Positions 1-9,858 are shown, counted from the stretch's first letter. The stretch is DNA of 38,300 nt from Spirochaetaceae bacterium (GCA_003556605.1 PWQX01000097.1:1-38300); one strand, 5' to 3'. Numbers and translations are program-made. Notes: generated by a model not told the origin, from the sequence alone.

Positions 1-101
1 CCCGACCGGACGCATTGGAGTCATTCATGAACCGCCGTATACGGAACCGTACGTACGGTGGTGTGAGAGGACGGCGGGGGTAACCCCGCCTCCTACTCGA
101 T
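1..101 (+). mobile_element. 3' end of a group II intron (domain V + domain VI), truncated by window start
   Basis: Domain V-like hairpin accgccgta-tacg-gaac-cgta-cg-tacggtggt (9 bp lower stem, 2-nt bulge, short upper stem, tetraloop), then domain VI-like ggcgggg-gtaa-ccccgcc, then the typical intron 3' terminus tcctactcgat. Confidence 0.8.
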
Positions 102-115
102 TTTCGCGTGTTTCG

Positions 116-189
116 CGTGCCCAAGAGGACTCGAACCTCCGACCTTTAGATCCGCAATCTAACGCTCTATCCAGCTGAGCTATGGGCAC
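116..189 (-). tRNA. tRNA-Arg (anticodon GCG)
   Basis: Full cloverleaf on minus strand: gtgccca/tgggcac acceptor, D arm gctc..gagc, anticodon loop TTGCGGA closed by TTAGA/TCTAA, T arm ggagg-ttcgagt-cctct; no encoded CCA. Confidence 0.93.
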
Positions 190-197
190 GTACCGTA

Positions 198-284
198 CGG
201 AGAGGGAGGGATTCGAACCCTCGGTACCCTCACGAGTACAACTCCTTAGCAGGGAGCCCGATTCGACCGCTCTCGCACCTCTCC
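198..284 (-). tRNA. tRNA-Ser (anticodon GCT)
   Basis: ggagagg/cctctcc acceptor, anticodon loop CTGCTAA, long class II variable arm, T loop ttcgaat. Confidence 0.93.
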
Positions 285-305
285 ATGCTCGCTAAATCGT
301 ACCGA

Positions 306-390
306 CGGAGAGAGTGGGATTCGAACCCACGGAGCCTTTCGGCTCAACGGTTTTCAAGACCGCCTCCTTCGACCGCTCGGACATCTCTCC
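306..390 (-). tRNA. tRNA-Ser (anticodon TGA)
   Basis: ggagaga/tctctcc acceptor, anticodon loop CTTGAAA, long variable arm, T arm gtggg-ttcgaat-cccac. Confidence 0.94.
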
Positions 391-412
391 GTGTATGCCA
401 AGTGAGGCCCCA

Positions 413-441
413 ACTATAGCGATTGTGGCGCCGCTTGTCAA
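413..441 (-). promoter_or_regulatory. sigma70-type promoter for the tRNA cluster
   Basis: Minus strand TTGACA - 17 bp - TATAGT directly upstream of tRNA-Ser(TGA). Confidence 0.8.
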
Positions 442-701
442 CGCCTCGGCCGCAGCGGCACAGCCGCGCACGGCTCATAGGCCCCGGTCACAGAGTCGGC
501 CCAACGCGTTGCGCGGCAACGCGGCGCCGCACAACAAGCGATTGACATGCGCTTTGCTTCTACGCTACAAGACAACAGGTGAGCGGCGGCCGAGGCGTTA
601 CCAAAGGCCTTGCGTGTGTAACCACCGGTGCCGGTCAGCTTTCCTCTTCTGCCAGCTGGTGTACACCCTCCGCCATAAGCCGTTGAGACTGGGGGCCCGC
701 T

Positions 702-2072
702 ATGACAACGACGCCAACGACATCACTCTTACCGCGTGAGATTCGACAGTACATCGAAGACCGTAACTGGCGCGCGCTCGCAATGTACCGAAAAGCCTGG
801 CCCGATTTCGAGATCGTGGCACCGGAGATCGTAGACGAGCTCTTAGAGCTCGACAAAAACGATCGCGTGCTGTTTTTTCGGGCACTGCCGATCGAGCTCG
901 CGGTGGAGGTCTTTTCGTTGCTGGACACCGACACCAGCGATCGGCTGCTGCTCGAGCTGACCGATTCCGAAACGCGCGAGCTGCTCAGCAACCTCGACCC
1001 GGACGATCGCACCGAGCTGCTCGGGGAGCTTCCGGGCCAGGTCACCCAGCGACTGTTGACACTGCTCAGCCCTGAGGATCTGCGCGAGGCTCGGCGACTT
1101 CTCGGATATCCCGAAGAGAGTGTCGGGCGCTTGATGAATCCGGATTATGTCGCGGTGAGAGCAGACTGGACCGTGGGCGCGGCGATCAACCATACTCGTG
1201 AATACGGGCGTGAGATAGATACCATCAGCATGGTCTACGTAACCGAGCGCTCAGGCCGCTTAGTCGACGCGCTCTCGTTGCAGAGTCTGGTACTTGCCGA
1301 CCCTGACGCGCCGCTTCGCAGCATCATGGACTATTCGTTCGTGAGTATCAGAGCGTACGAAGACCGAGAAGAAGCGGCACGCTTGATGAAGCGCTACGAC
1401 CGCGAGGTGCTTCCGGTGGTCGACTCGCGCGGTATTCTGCTTGGGCTCGTCACCTTCGACGATGCGCTCGAGATTACCGAGATCGAAACCACCGAAGACT
1501 TTCACCGCACCGCCGCAGTTACCCCGCTGAAGCGCAGCTACTGGGAGACATCGGTGTGGGGGTTGTTCCGCAGCCGCATCGGTTGGCTCACGATCCTGGT
1601 GTTCGTTAACTTGATCTCCTCCGGGGTGATTGCTTCTTACGAAGCAACGCTGGAAGCCGCGGTGGCCTTGGCGTTCTTCATACCACTGATTATAGACACC
1701 GGCGGTAACGCGGGCTCACAGTCGGCCACCATCATGATCCGGTCGATCAGCTTGGGCGATGTGAAGATGGACCAATGGTTTCGCGTGTTCATCAAGGAGA
1801 TGGCAATAGGCGTTGCGATAGGCGTCGCGCTCGGAGCGATGGGACTGCTCCTCGGCACTTTCAGGGGCGGTCACTTGATCGGCTTGGTGGTTCTCGCCAC
1901 GATGCTCACGATGCTCGTGATAACCAACCTGGTCGGGATGATTCTGCCGTTTCTCTTAACCCGCATGAAGCTGGACCCGGCGATCGCGAGCGGACCTTTG
2001 ATCACCTCTCTCGCCGACGCAGTGGGTCTGGTCATATACTTCGGCTACGCCACAATGATCCTCAGTCTATAA
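702..2072 (+). CDS. mgtE: magnesium transporter MgtE
   Basis: 456 aa; MgtE N domain, CBS region, C-terminal TM domain with PLIIDTGGNAGSQSATIMIRSISLGD. Confidence 0.93.
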   Translation: MTTTPTTSLLPREIRQYIEDRNWRALAMYRKAWPDFEIVAPEIVDELLELDKNDRVLFFRALPIELAVEVFSLLDTDTSDRLLLELTDSETRELLSNLDPDDRTELLGELPGQVTQRLLTLLSPEDLREARRLLGYPEESVGRLMNPDYVAVRADWTVGAAINHTREYGREIDTISMVYVTERSGRLVDALSLQSLVLADPDAPLRSIMDYSFVSIRAYEDREEAARLMKRYDREVLPVVDSRGILLGLVTFDDALEITEIETTEDFHRTAAVTPLKRSYWETSVWGLFRSRIGWLTILVFVNLISSGVIASYEATLEAAVALAFFIPLIIDTGGNAGSQSATIMIRSISLGDVKMDQWFRVFIKEMAIGVAIGVALGAMGLLLGTFRGGHLIGLVVLATMLTMLVITNLVGMILPFLLTRMKLDPAIASGPLITSLADAVGLVIYFGYATMILSL

Positions 2073-2092
2073 GACGAGCCGCTGCGATTCGC

Positions 2093-3103
2093 CTACAACA
2101 GCCTCTCGCGCAGGGCGTAACGCAGGAACTGCAGAATCGGGCGCCATGCTTCGCGGCCGTAGCTGCCGGACTTCACCCACGCCTGCGGCATCGCGTGATC
2201 CTTCAGAAACCCGTACACCATACGGTCACGCCGGCCGAGCTGTTCCAGACTGAGCTTCAGCAGCGCGGTCGACGGCAGTTCGTCCTGCTCATACGGGTCT
2301 ACGCCGCCCAACACAATCGCGAGGTCGGCACTGCCGTAGCCTGTGAACTTCGCAAGCCCAGCCTGCAGCTTCTCGAGATACAGCGCCTCCTCACCTTCGG
2401 CGACCGGAATATCGAGATCGCTCGGCACGAATGACTCGTGCAGGCTGCCGTCCGGCAAACGCGGGTCACGGTCGAGCGGCCAGCCGTGCGCCATGTGGAT
2501 ACTCAAGGTCAAGATGCCGTCATCGCCGTGACACAACGGGGCGGTACCGTCACCCTTGTGGGCATCAAGATCAATGATCCAGGTGCGCCTAGCGCGGCCT
2601 TCTGCGGCGAGCCTGCGCGCGGCGATCACCACATCGTTGATCAGGCAGAACCCGTCAGCGGTTGCCCGCTTGGCGTGGTGAAACCCCCCGCCGAGAAAGT
2701 AACAGAAATCGCGCTCCAACGCGATTCGCGCCGCCTGGTAGGTTCCGGCGCAGGCGTTCAAGAGATCGAGAAACAGATTCGCCAAGGGAAGCTCGGCGCG
2801 TGCAGGGTCGTAGCGGTGAAACCGGCCGTCGCTGTCGATGAGCTCAAACGCCTTGATCAGCTCTTCGGTTACCTCCGACGAATACAACCGGTTTACGTAA
2901 TCGGGATCGTGTACGCGCAGCAAGTCTTCTTTGCTGATGCTGTGCTCGAGCCGATCAATGTACCACTGCTCGCGTTTCGCAGCCAGCACGTTGTCTTTCA
3001 TGAGCTCTTCCACTACTCGGTTGGGGGTGGAGGCGTAGGTTGGTACACCGATGCCGTAGCCTGACAGCTCATTCCGATGCTCAGGTAAGTGCAGTAGCAT
3101 CAC
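2093..3103 (-). CDS. histone deacetylase / acetoin utilization family hydrolase
   Basis: GGGFHHA, IDLDAHKGDGT, LGGVDPYEQDELPST motifs of the HDAC-like fold. Confidence 0.88.
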   Translation of the reverse strand: MMLLHLPEHRNELSGYGIGVPTYASTPNRVVEELMKDNVLAAKREQWYIDRLEHSISKEDLLRVHDPDYVNRLYSSEVTEELIKAFELIDSDGRFHRYDPARAELPLANLFLDLLNACAGTYQAARIALERDFCYFLGGGFHHAKRATADGFCLINDVVIAARRLAAEGRARRTWIIDLDAHKGDGTAPLCHGDDGILTLSIHMAHGWPLDRDPRLPDGSLHESFVPSDLDIPVAEGEEALYLEKLQAGLAKFTGYGSADLAIVLGGVDPYEQDELPSTALLKLSLEQLGRRDRMVYGFLKDHAMPQAWVKSGSYGREAWRPILQFLRYALRERLL

Positions 3104-3147
3104 ACAGGCTCCTTGGTCGCAGAGTTGGAACGCAGAGGCACAATCGA

Positions 3148-3912
3148 TCAGCGTTTGCAGGGGATCCCGAAGCGTGCAATGTAGTCATGCACAATCGCGA
3201 GGTCCTGGCTGTCGATCTTCGCTTTGTAACGATCGAGGTAGCTCTCATCAAAGCGCAGCGCCGAATACAGCAGCCACCTCGATTTGTCACGCTTCATCCG
3301 GCCGAGCTTGCGCTGCCAGGCCCGGCTGGTGCGACGCCCTTCCAGCAGCAGCTCATCGCCGACGTGCTGGTAGGCCCGGTAGGCCTCCAAGTAGGCCTCA
3401 AATAGCCGGTCGAGCTCGGCGTCTTGAAACTCGCCGTCGGGCGCAAGCCGCGGGTAGATCGCAACCACATCGCGTTCGGCGATGAAGTCGGGATCAGGAA
3501 AGCGCTCTTTGTTTAGACTCCACAGATCCGGCCAGAGGTGCTCGTCGTCCCAGTAGCGTCGAGCGAGCGTGTAGAACGTGTCACCCCAGCGAACGTAATG
3601 CGTAAACTCCGCCTCCCGGGCGCCGGGATCACGCACCGCCGGCGGTTCAGGCTCGGGCTCCGCTTCCGGATCCGGAAGGAGCTGGGGCTCAGGTTCGGCA
3701 GGCTCAACCGGCCGCGGCTCCGGTGCAGCGGCCGGATCGCGATGCCACAGCTCCTTCGGGAGACCGGGTCCCTCTATTAAATACATAATCCCTATAAAAT
3801 CAAGAAGGGCGATCACGACTAACATCAAGATGACGTGACGGCGCCCGACGCGATAATTCTCGAGGTTACGAATAGCCTCGGCGCGCAATAACTCAGACTG
3901 TGATCCGCTCAT
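3148..3912 (-). CDS. membrane-anchored protein with Pro/Glu-rich linker and LysM-like domain
   Basis: N-terminal TM (VILMLVVIALLDFIGIMYLI), PEPEPEPP linker, YVRWGDTFYTLARRYWDDEHLWPDLWSLNKERFPDPDFIAERDVVAIYP resembles LysM. Confidence 0.65.
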   Translation of the reverse strand: MSGSQSELLRAEAIRNLENYRVGRRHVILMLVVIALLDFIGIMYLIEGPGLPKELWHRDPAAAPEPRPVEPAEPEPQLLPDPEAEPEPEPPAVRDPGAREAEFTHYVRWGDTFYTLARRYWDDEHLWPDLWSLNKERFPDPDFIAERDVVAIYPRLAPDGEFQDAELDRLFEAYLEAYRAYQHVGDELLLEGRRTSRAWQRKLGRMKRDKSRWLLYSALRFDESYLDRYKAKIDSQDLAIVHDYIARFGIPCKR

Positions 3913-4120
3913 GCTTGGTACCTATTCCTCTATGATAGTATAATCGCCGCAAGCTAGCAATCGAGGGCCTGATGGAGTATAGCGCTTGCATGAGGGAACA
4001 AAAACCCGGCTACCGGCACCCGAGTTCTATCTGTGTAATTCGGTAGAGCTCACACCCGCGCTGCTCGGGCTGCTGCTGCGGCGCACGGCTGCAGGCGAGA
4101 TAATCGCCGCGCAGACCGTG

Positions 4121-5101
4121 TTACAGCAACAAGTCCAACACACGCTCGAGATCGTCGGTAGAGAGGTAGTTGATCTCAATCGCGCCGCGGTGGTTGCTTC
4201 CTTTGACACTGACCTTGGTGCCGAACCTCTCGATCAAACGCTGCTCAATCTCCTGTAGCTCAACCGGCTTCGCATCGCGCTGACCGGAGGCGCCCGAGCC
4301 GCGCGCGCGGCCAGGCGCACCCTCGGTTCCGGGGTCAGCCTCAGCACCCTCGCCGGCGGCAGCACCGGCGCCTCTCCCATCGCCGAAGGCATCCAAGCTG
4401 CCGCCGGCGGCAAGCGTTTCAACCTGGCGAACCGAGAGTCCTTCATCGACAACTCGGCGATATAGCGACACTTGATCGCCCCCGTCCTTGACGGCGAGCA
4501 AAGCACGAGCGTGGCCCGCGCTCAAGCTACCCGCACGCACCGCCGCCTGCACCTCCTCGGGCAGCTTCAACAGCCGAATGCTATTGGCAACCGACGAACG
4601 ATTCATACCCAAGCGCTTAGCAAGCTCTTCCTGCGTGAGCTCGGCTGATTCCTGCAGTGACCTTAACGCGGCTGCCTGATCAATGGGGTTGAGATCCTCG
4701 CGGTGTACATTTTCGATCAGGGCAATCTCGATCTTTTCCTGCTCGCTGAATCGGCGCAACAGCACCGGCACCTGCGCGAGCCCCGCGATCCGCGCCGCGC
4801 GGTAGCGGCGCTCACCGGCGACGATATGGTACGCACCGGCGGCGCTATGCTCGGCAAGAATCGGCTGCAGCACGCCTTGCGCCTCGATCGACGCGGCGAG
4901 CTCTTGCAGCGCCGCTTCGGCAAACTGCTTGCGGGGCTGATTGGGATTGGGGTGGAGTTGCTCGATCGGGACTTCCACGATACCACCGGGTTCGGCGCTA
5001 TCCTGGAGCTCGCGCTCGAGTTCATGAGCGCTGTGCGCATCGAGCACGTCCTTACCCTGCAGCAGCGCATCAATGCCCTTTCCGAGTCTTCTTTTCGCCA
5101 T
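4121..5101 (-). CDS. parB: chromosome partitioning protein ParB
   Basis: MAKRRLGKGIDALLQ start, IEQLHPNPNQPRKQF, AGERRYRAARIAGL, ALIENVHREDLNPIDQA; ORF track extends upstream but this Met is the typical start. Confidence 0.93.
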   Translation of the reverse strand: MAKRRLGKGIDALLQGKDVLDAHSAHELERELQDSAEPGGIVEVPIEQLHPNPNQPRKQFAEAALQELAASIEAQGVLQPILAEHSAAGAYHIVAGERRYRAARIAGLAQVPVLLRRFSEQEKIEIALIENVHREDLNPIDQAAALRSLQESAELTQEELAKRLGMNRSSVANSIRLLKLPEEVQAAVRAGSLSAGHARALLAVKDGGDQVSLYRRVVDEGLSVRQVETLAAGGSLDAFGDGRGAGAAAGEGAEADPGTEGAPGRARGSGASGQRDAKPVELQEIEQRLIERFGTKVSVKGSNHRGAIEINYLSTDDLERVLDLLL

Positions 5102-5102
5102 T

Positions 5103-5858
5103 TTAGCCACGCGCCAATACCTCCTGCGAAAGCTGCTCGTAGGCCCGTGCGCCGCTGCATTCGCGGTCATAGAGCGGGATCGGCACCCCATGCGAGGGGG
5201 CCTCGGACAAGCGCACGTTACGCGGGATGATGGTACGAAAAACCGTTTCCCCGAAATACCCGAGCACCTGCTCCACCACCTCTTGCGCGAGGCGTGTGCG
5301 CCCGTCGTACATCGTGAACAGGATCCCTAACACCGCAAGCCGCTTATTGTGCGAGCGCTGTACGGCGGTGATGCTATCGAGCAGTTGTGTAAGCCCTTCC
5401 ATCGCAAAGTACTCGCACTGCAGTGGGACAATCACGTTGTCGGCCGCGACCAAGCCGTTGAGCGTCAGGATGCCTAGCGAAGGGGGACAGTCGATGTAGA
5501 TGTAGTCAAACTGCCCGCGCAGCGGGTCGAGCGCCTCGTGCAGGAAACGCTCACGGTTTTCTTCATTGACGAGCTCAACGTTGGCGCCCGAGAGATTAAC
5601 GCTTGACGGTACCAACATGAGCTGTTCAACCGGCGTCTTACAGATCACCGACTGCGGCTCGACCTTGCCGCTGATAATCTCATAGATACCTTCACCGTCG
5701 TTACTGCAGCCGACGCTGCTGGTGAGATTCCCCTGCGGGTCAAAATCTACCAGTAGTACGCGCTTGCCGGCTTGGGCGAGATACGCGCCAAGGTTCGCAG
5801 CAGTGGTTGTCTTACCGACACCGCCTTTCTGGTTCGCAAAAACGGTTATCATGCCCAT
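5103..5858 (-). CDS. parA: chromosome partitioning ATPase ParA/Soj
   Basis: FANQKGGVGKTTTAANLGAYLA deviant Walker A, IDCPPSLGILTLNGL. Confidence 0.95.
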   Translation of the reverse strand: MGMITVFANQKGGVGKTTTAANLGAYLAQAGKRVLLVDFDPQGNLTSSVGCSNDGEGIYEIISGKVEPQSVICKTPVEQLMLVPSSVNLSGANVELVNEENRERFLHEALDPLRGQFDYIYIDCPPSLGILTLNGLVAADNVIVPLQCEYFAMEGLTQLLDSITAVQRSHNKRLAVLGILFTMYDGRTRLAQEVVEQVLGYFGETVFRTIIPRNVRLSEAPSHGVPIPLYDRECSGARAYEQLSQEVLARG

Positions 5859-5938
5859 AGCGAGTGTGCCGCCCAGTATACACGATTCGCCGCGGCGTGA
5901 CTATCGTGCGAACGGTGCCCGATCACTGCCGGGCACGA

Positions 5939-7309
5939 CTACCGCCGCGCTGACGAGCCGGAGGCTGATTGACGACCCGAACGGGGTTGCGCTTGTGTTT
6001 GCGCTTGGGAATGGCTCGCATGACGGAGCAACCGGGATCGCTGTAACGCCGCGCTCGGCAAGCGCCGGGCACGTGCGCGTTCTCGCACCGCCACTGCGAG
6101 GCCCACAACCGCTACCAGCACGCCCTCCAGACTTCGTGGCGGGTGGTGTGAATGCGGCCAGGTGGAATACAGAATGATGTCCTGCTCCACCGACGAGAAC
6201 GGCCCCCAGCGCTCCCACTCGCCCGCAAAGTACCAGCGTGTGAACGCGGCCCAGCTTTCGCGGGCGCGGCGGTCTATCGCGGGTTCGGGCAAGCGCAACA
6301 GCGCTCCCCGGAATACCGCCATTGCATCCAACCCCAAGCGCTTGGCGACACGGTACGCAACCCGTGCGACGCGCTCGTTATGCGTAAACAGGCACGTGTC
6401 GCCGAACGGCACCTCGATCAAGCGCTGATAGCACTCAGTCCCCGTGATGGCTTCAAAGGCCGTGCGGACGTCGTTGAAATCGGCCCGCGCACGCTCTTCG
6501 CGGGTTTCCGCAGCGTGCGGCTGGCGAATGCGCTGCAGCGCATGCTCCACCAGCTGCTGCACTCCGCCGTGACCTGAAACCAGCGCGGTGAGGTGCTCGG
6601 GCAGGATGCTGGAAATTTTGGACGTTGGATGGAGGATGTAAGTGGTACGCGAGCGCACCGTTGAGCGTACCTGCTCGGCGAAGCGTTCGAGCTCAGCGCC
6701 GGCCTGGTCACCGAGCCGCTCGAGCTCGGTACCGGCCTGCTCGGCCCAGCGCTCAAGCCCGGCACGACTCTCCTCAGCCAGGGTCTGAAGCCGGCCGGCG
6801 AAGCGCCACAGCGCCGAGCTGGAGATCACGAGGTCGATCACCATATACAGCGTCAGACCGCCGGCCACAGTATAAGCAACACGCGGCGGTAACGCCGCGA
6901 TGAACTCTGCGAAAAACGGCCGTATGATCTGCGTCACCACGAACGCGAGGCCGAGCCAGTACACCGAAAAGCGCGGACAGATGTAGCCACCGAGGCTGAA
7001 GCGCTCGTCGGAGTAGTCCCAGAGCATAAGACCGAACAGCCGGTGCATCACCCACCCGGTGACCAGCTCGAGTAACGTAACGGCGAGGGTCATGATTACA
7101 AGCGCAAGCAGATACGGTATACCCGCAAGCGGCACATACAACAGATGAATGATCAGGCCGCCGAACCCGAACACCGGAATAAACGGGCCGAATAGAAACC
7201 CGGAGTTAACCAATCGCCCACGATTCACGGTACGATAGGTGGACTCGATGATCCATCCCAGAAACGCGTAGCCGCCAAAATACAACAGCAGTTCAACGAG
7301 AACATCCAC
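5939..7309 (-). CDS. CmpB-like multi-TM membrane protein fused to a degenerate HD-hydrolase-like C-terminal domain
   Basis: N-terminal LLYFGGYAFLGWIIESTYRTVNRGRLVNSGFLFGPFIPVFGFG typical of the putative ABC permease (CmpB) family; C-terminal HNERVARVAYRVAKRLGLD...EQDIILYSTWP..PPR. Confidence 0.75.
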   Translation of the reverse strand: MDVLVELLLYFGGYAFLGWIIESTYRTVNRGRLVNSGFLFGPFIPVFGFGGLIIHLLYVPLAGIPYLLALVIMTLAVTLLELVTGWVMHRLFGLMLWDYSDERFSLGGYICPRFSVYWLGLAFVVTQIIRPFFAEFIAALPPRVAYTVAGGLTLYMVIDLVISSSALWRFAGRLQTLAEESRAGLERWAEQAGTELERLGDQAGAELERFAEQVRSTVRSRTTYILHPTSKISSILPEHLTALVSGHGGVQQLVEHALQRIRQPHAAETREERARADFNDVRTAFEAITGTECYQRLIEVPFGDTCLFTHNERVARVAYRVAKRLGLDAMAVFRGALLRLPEPAIDRRARESWAAFTRWYFAGEWERWGPFSSVEQDIILYSTWPHSHHPPRSLEGVLVAVVGLAVAVRERARARRLPSAALQRSRLLRHASHSQAQTQAQPRSGRQSASGSSARR

Positions 7310-7363
7310 GACGCATCCGCCTTATCTCAACTTATGTCTGCACAGATATCGATCTCGCATATA

Positions 7364-7393
7364 TTGACGTCACGTTGGATATTTATCAATAAT
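7364..7393 (+). promoter_or_regulatory. candidate sigma70 promoter for amino-acid ABC operon
   Basis: TTGACG - 18 bp - AATAAT upstream of the gene starting at 7432. Confidence 0.4.
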
Positions 7394-7431
7394 GCGCCCA
7401 GCCCCAAGAGCTGAGAAGGAGAGTTCGCTTT

Positions 7432-8190
7432 ATGAAAAAGACGATAACCGTTTTGCTACTGTTCGCGTTCGTCATTGCCTCGCTGTTTGCAGGCGGTGCG
7501 GCCGAGCCCGAAGAGCGCCCGGATAGTATTGTTGTTGCTACCGACGCAACATGGCCCCCCATGGAGTTTCTCGATGAGAACCGCGAGATTGTGGGGTTTG
7601 ATATCGACCTCATGAACGCGATAGCAGCTGCGGCCGGGTTCGAGGTCGAGTTTCGCAACACCGCCTGGGACGGTATCTTCGCCGGCCTCGCCACCGGCGA
7701 GTACGACGCGGTGATCTCTTCGGTAACGATCACCGAAGAGCGAAAGCAGAACATGGATTTCTCAGAGCCCTACATTAACGCAGGTCAGGTGCTGGTCGTC
7801 AGAGTAGACACCAGCGATGTTGAGACGCTCGATGACCTGGTCGGTCAAACCGTCGGTGCGCAGATCGGCACCACCGGCGCTTTTGCAGTCGACGCGGCCG
7901 AGGGCGTTGAGACCGCTACGTACGACGAAATCGGTCTTGCGTTTGAGGATCTCGCCGCCGGACGACTCGCCGGTGTGGTGGCCGACACCCCGGTTGCGGC
8001 AAACTACGCGCTGCAGAACGAGGCCTATGCCGACTCACTGATGATTGTGGGCGAGCCGTTCACCGACGAGTACTACGGCATAGCGCTCCCTCAAGGACGC
8101 GATAAGCTGCTTGAGATGATCAATGATGGTCTTGCGCAGGTGCAAGAGGACGGAACGATTGAAGAGCTCACCGAAAAGTGGCTGAGGTAG
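7432..8190 (+). CDS. polar amino-acid ABC transporter substrate-binding protein
   Basis: Signal peptide ending LFAGGAAEPEE; GFDIDLMNAIAAAAGFEVEFRNTAWDGIFAGLATGEYDAVISSVTIT. Confidence 0.93.
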   Translation: MKKTITVLLLFAFVIASLFAGGAAEPEERPDSIVVATDATWPPMEFLDENREIVGFDIDLMNAIAAAAGFEVEFRNTAWDGIFAGLATGEYDAVISSVTITEERKQNMDFSEPYINAGQVLVVRVDTSDVETLDDLVGQTVGAQIGTTGAFAVDAAEGVETATYDEIGLAFEDLAAGRLAGVVADTPVAANYALQNEAYADSLMIVGEPFTDEYYGIALPQGRDKLLEMINDGLAQVQEDGTIEELTEKWLR

Positions 8191-9017
8191 ATCACAATCC
8201 GCACCCTGAGGTCGCCGCCCCCCGGGCGGCGCCCGCACACCGCATTACGGTAACAGTCAGCGACGGCGCACTGATTCCGGACCGCGGCGAGAAATCGCTG
8301 TTCTCCGCCTGGCGCATATCGTTCTTCGGCGCGATTGCGATGCTCGTCACGCTGCCGATTGTTTCTCCGACTCCCTATCGTGATATCCTCGTTTTCATCC
8401 CTGACGGGGTAGTTACTACCTTCCACGTCACGGTGGTCTCGATCCTGATATCACTCGCGATTGGACTGATCACCGGTCTAGGGCGGATCTCACGGATCAC
8501 TGTGATCAACCGCATCGCGACGATCTACGTGGAGGTGATTCGCGGAATTCCGCTGCTGGTGCAGCTGTTTTACATCTACTTTGCGCTCGGGCAGTTGGTG
8601 CAGGTACCACGTCTGACCGCTGCGATAATTGCGATGTCGGTCTGTTACGGCGCCTATATGGGCGAGATTTTCCGCGCCGGTTTGCAGTCGGTACCGAAAG
8701 GCCAGATGGAGGCCGCGCTGGCGCTCGGCCTCAGCCGAAGGCAGGCGTTACGGAAAGTGATTCTCCCACAAACCTTCCTGGTCATTTTGCCTCCGGTGGG
8801 TAACGAGTTCATTGCGCTTCTCAAGGACTCCTCGCTGGTGTCGATCATCGCGGTCTCGGATCTGCTGCGTCGTGGACGCGAATATGCGGCGGTGAGCTTC
8901 AACTACTTTGAGACCTACACCGTGGTCGCGTTGGTGTACTTGGTGATTACTCTGTTTCTCTCGAAGATTGTAGCGTTTATGGAAACATGGGTGGATAAAC
9001 GTGGCGTACAACCCTGA
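8178..9017 (+). CDS. polar amino-acid ABC transporter permease
   Basis: [66 protein letters not shown] start overlapping upstream gene. Confidence 0.92.
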   Translation: MAEVDHNPHPEVAAPRAAPAHRITVTVSDGALIPDRGEKSLFSAWRISFFGAIAMLVTLPIVSPTPYRDILVFIPDGVVTTFHVTVVSILISLAIGLITGLGRISRITVINRIATIYVEVIRGIPLLVQLFYIYFALGQLVQVPRLTAAIIAMSVCYGAYMGEIFRAGLQSVPKGQMEAALALGLSRRQALRKVILPQTFLVILPPVGNEFIALLKDSSLVSIIAVSDLLRRGREYAAVSFNYFETYTVVALVYLVITLFLSKIVAFMETWVDKRGVQP

Positions 9018-9768
9018 AGCTCTCGGCTCTGAACCGCGCGTGCGCATCCGCAGTGCGGGCAAGTTCTTCGGCGCTCGAGCTCAGATCGTAGCGTTGCGAA
9101 AGGTTGATCTCGATATTCACGCCGGAGAGGTCGTGCTGATTATTGGTCCTTCGGGCAGCGGCAAGAGTACTCTCCTGCGCGCTATCAATCGCCTCGAGAC
9201 TTTAAGCGAAGGTGATATCTGGATAGATAACGACTGCATCACCGACCCCAAGGTCGATATCCGCAAGATCCGCGAAAACCTCGGGATGGTGTTCCAGGCC
9301 TTCAATCTGTTTCCGCACCTCACCGCACTGCATAACATCACGATGGCTCCGCGCACCGTCAAGCACGAGAGCAAACCCGAAGCCGAGGCGAACGCGCGGC
9401 GGCTGCTCGCCCGTGTCGGTCTCGGTGATAAAGCTGCAGCGCGGCCGGATGAGCTGTCGGGTGGGCAGCAGCAGCGGGTGGCGATTGCGCGGGCACTCGC
9501 GATGAACCCGAAGGTGATGCTGTTCGATGAGCCGACCTCGGCGCTCGACCCCGAGATGATAAAAGAGGTGCTCGACGTGATGCTGGATCTCGCCAAAGAA
9601 GGGATGACGATGGTTGTTGTATCGCACGAGATGGGCTTTGCTCGCGCCGCGGCGGATAAGGTGGTGTTTATGGACGAGGGCGAAATCGTAGAGACCGGAA
9701 CCCCCTCAGATGTCTTTGACCACCCCCGGGAAGCACGAACAAAGCGCTTTCTTGAGCACATTTTGTAG
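9001..9768 (+). CDS. polar amino-acid ABC transporter ATP-binding protein
   Basis: Walker [10 protein letters not shown], signature [17 protein letters not shown], Walker [14 protein letters not shown]. Confidence 0.95.
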   Translation: MAYNPEALGSEPRVRIRSAGKFFGARAQIVALRKVDLDIHAGEVVLIIGPSGSGKSTLLRAINRLETLSEGDIWIDNDCITDPKVDIRKIRENLGMVFQAFNLFPHLTALHNITMAPRTVKHESKPEAEANARRLLARVGLGDKAAARPDELSGGQQQRVAIARALAMNPKVMLFDEPTSALDPEMIKEVLDVMLDLAKEGMTMVVVSHEMGFARAAADKVVFMDEGEIVETGTPSDVFDHPREARTKRFLEHIL

Positions 9769-9796
9769 AATATCGCCGGCGCAGAGGCTCTTAGAA

Positions 9797-9824
9797 TTGA
9801 TTTTTTTGTTTGATGTATTATGAT
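9797..9824 (+). promoter_or_regulatory. candidate sigma70 promoter for adenosine deaminase gene
   Basis: TTGATT - 16 bp - TATGAT, 35 bp upstream of ATG at 9859. Confidence 0.5.
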
Positions 9825-9858
9825 TTAGCACTACTGTGGCGATAAGGATAATGCGACT

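Noticed and set aside
314-739. ORF 141 aa on plus strand
   Set aside because: Runs antisense through tRNA-Ser(TGA) and into mgtE; composition not protein-like
1775-3064. ORFs 1775-2434 and 2438-3064 (+)
   Set aside because: Overlap mgtE out of frame or are antisense to the histone-deacetylase gene; no recognisable motifs
3986-4258. ORF 90 aa (+) at the parB 3' end
   Set aside because: Mostly antisense to parB; no family signature
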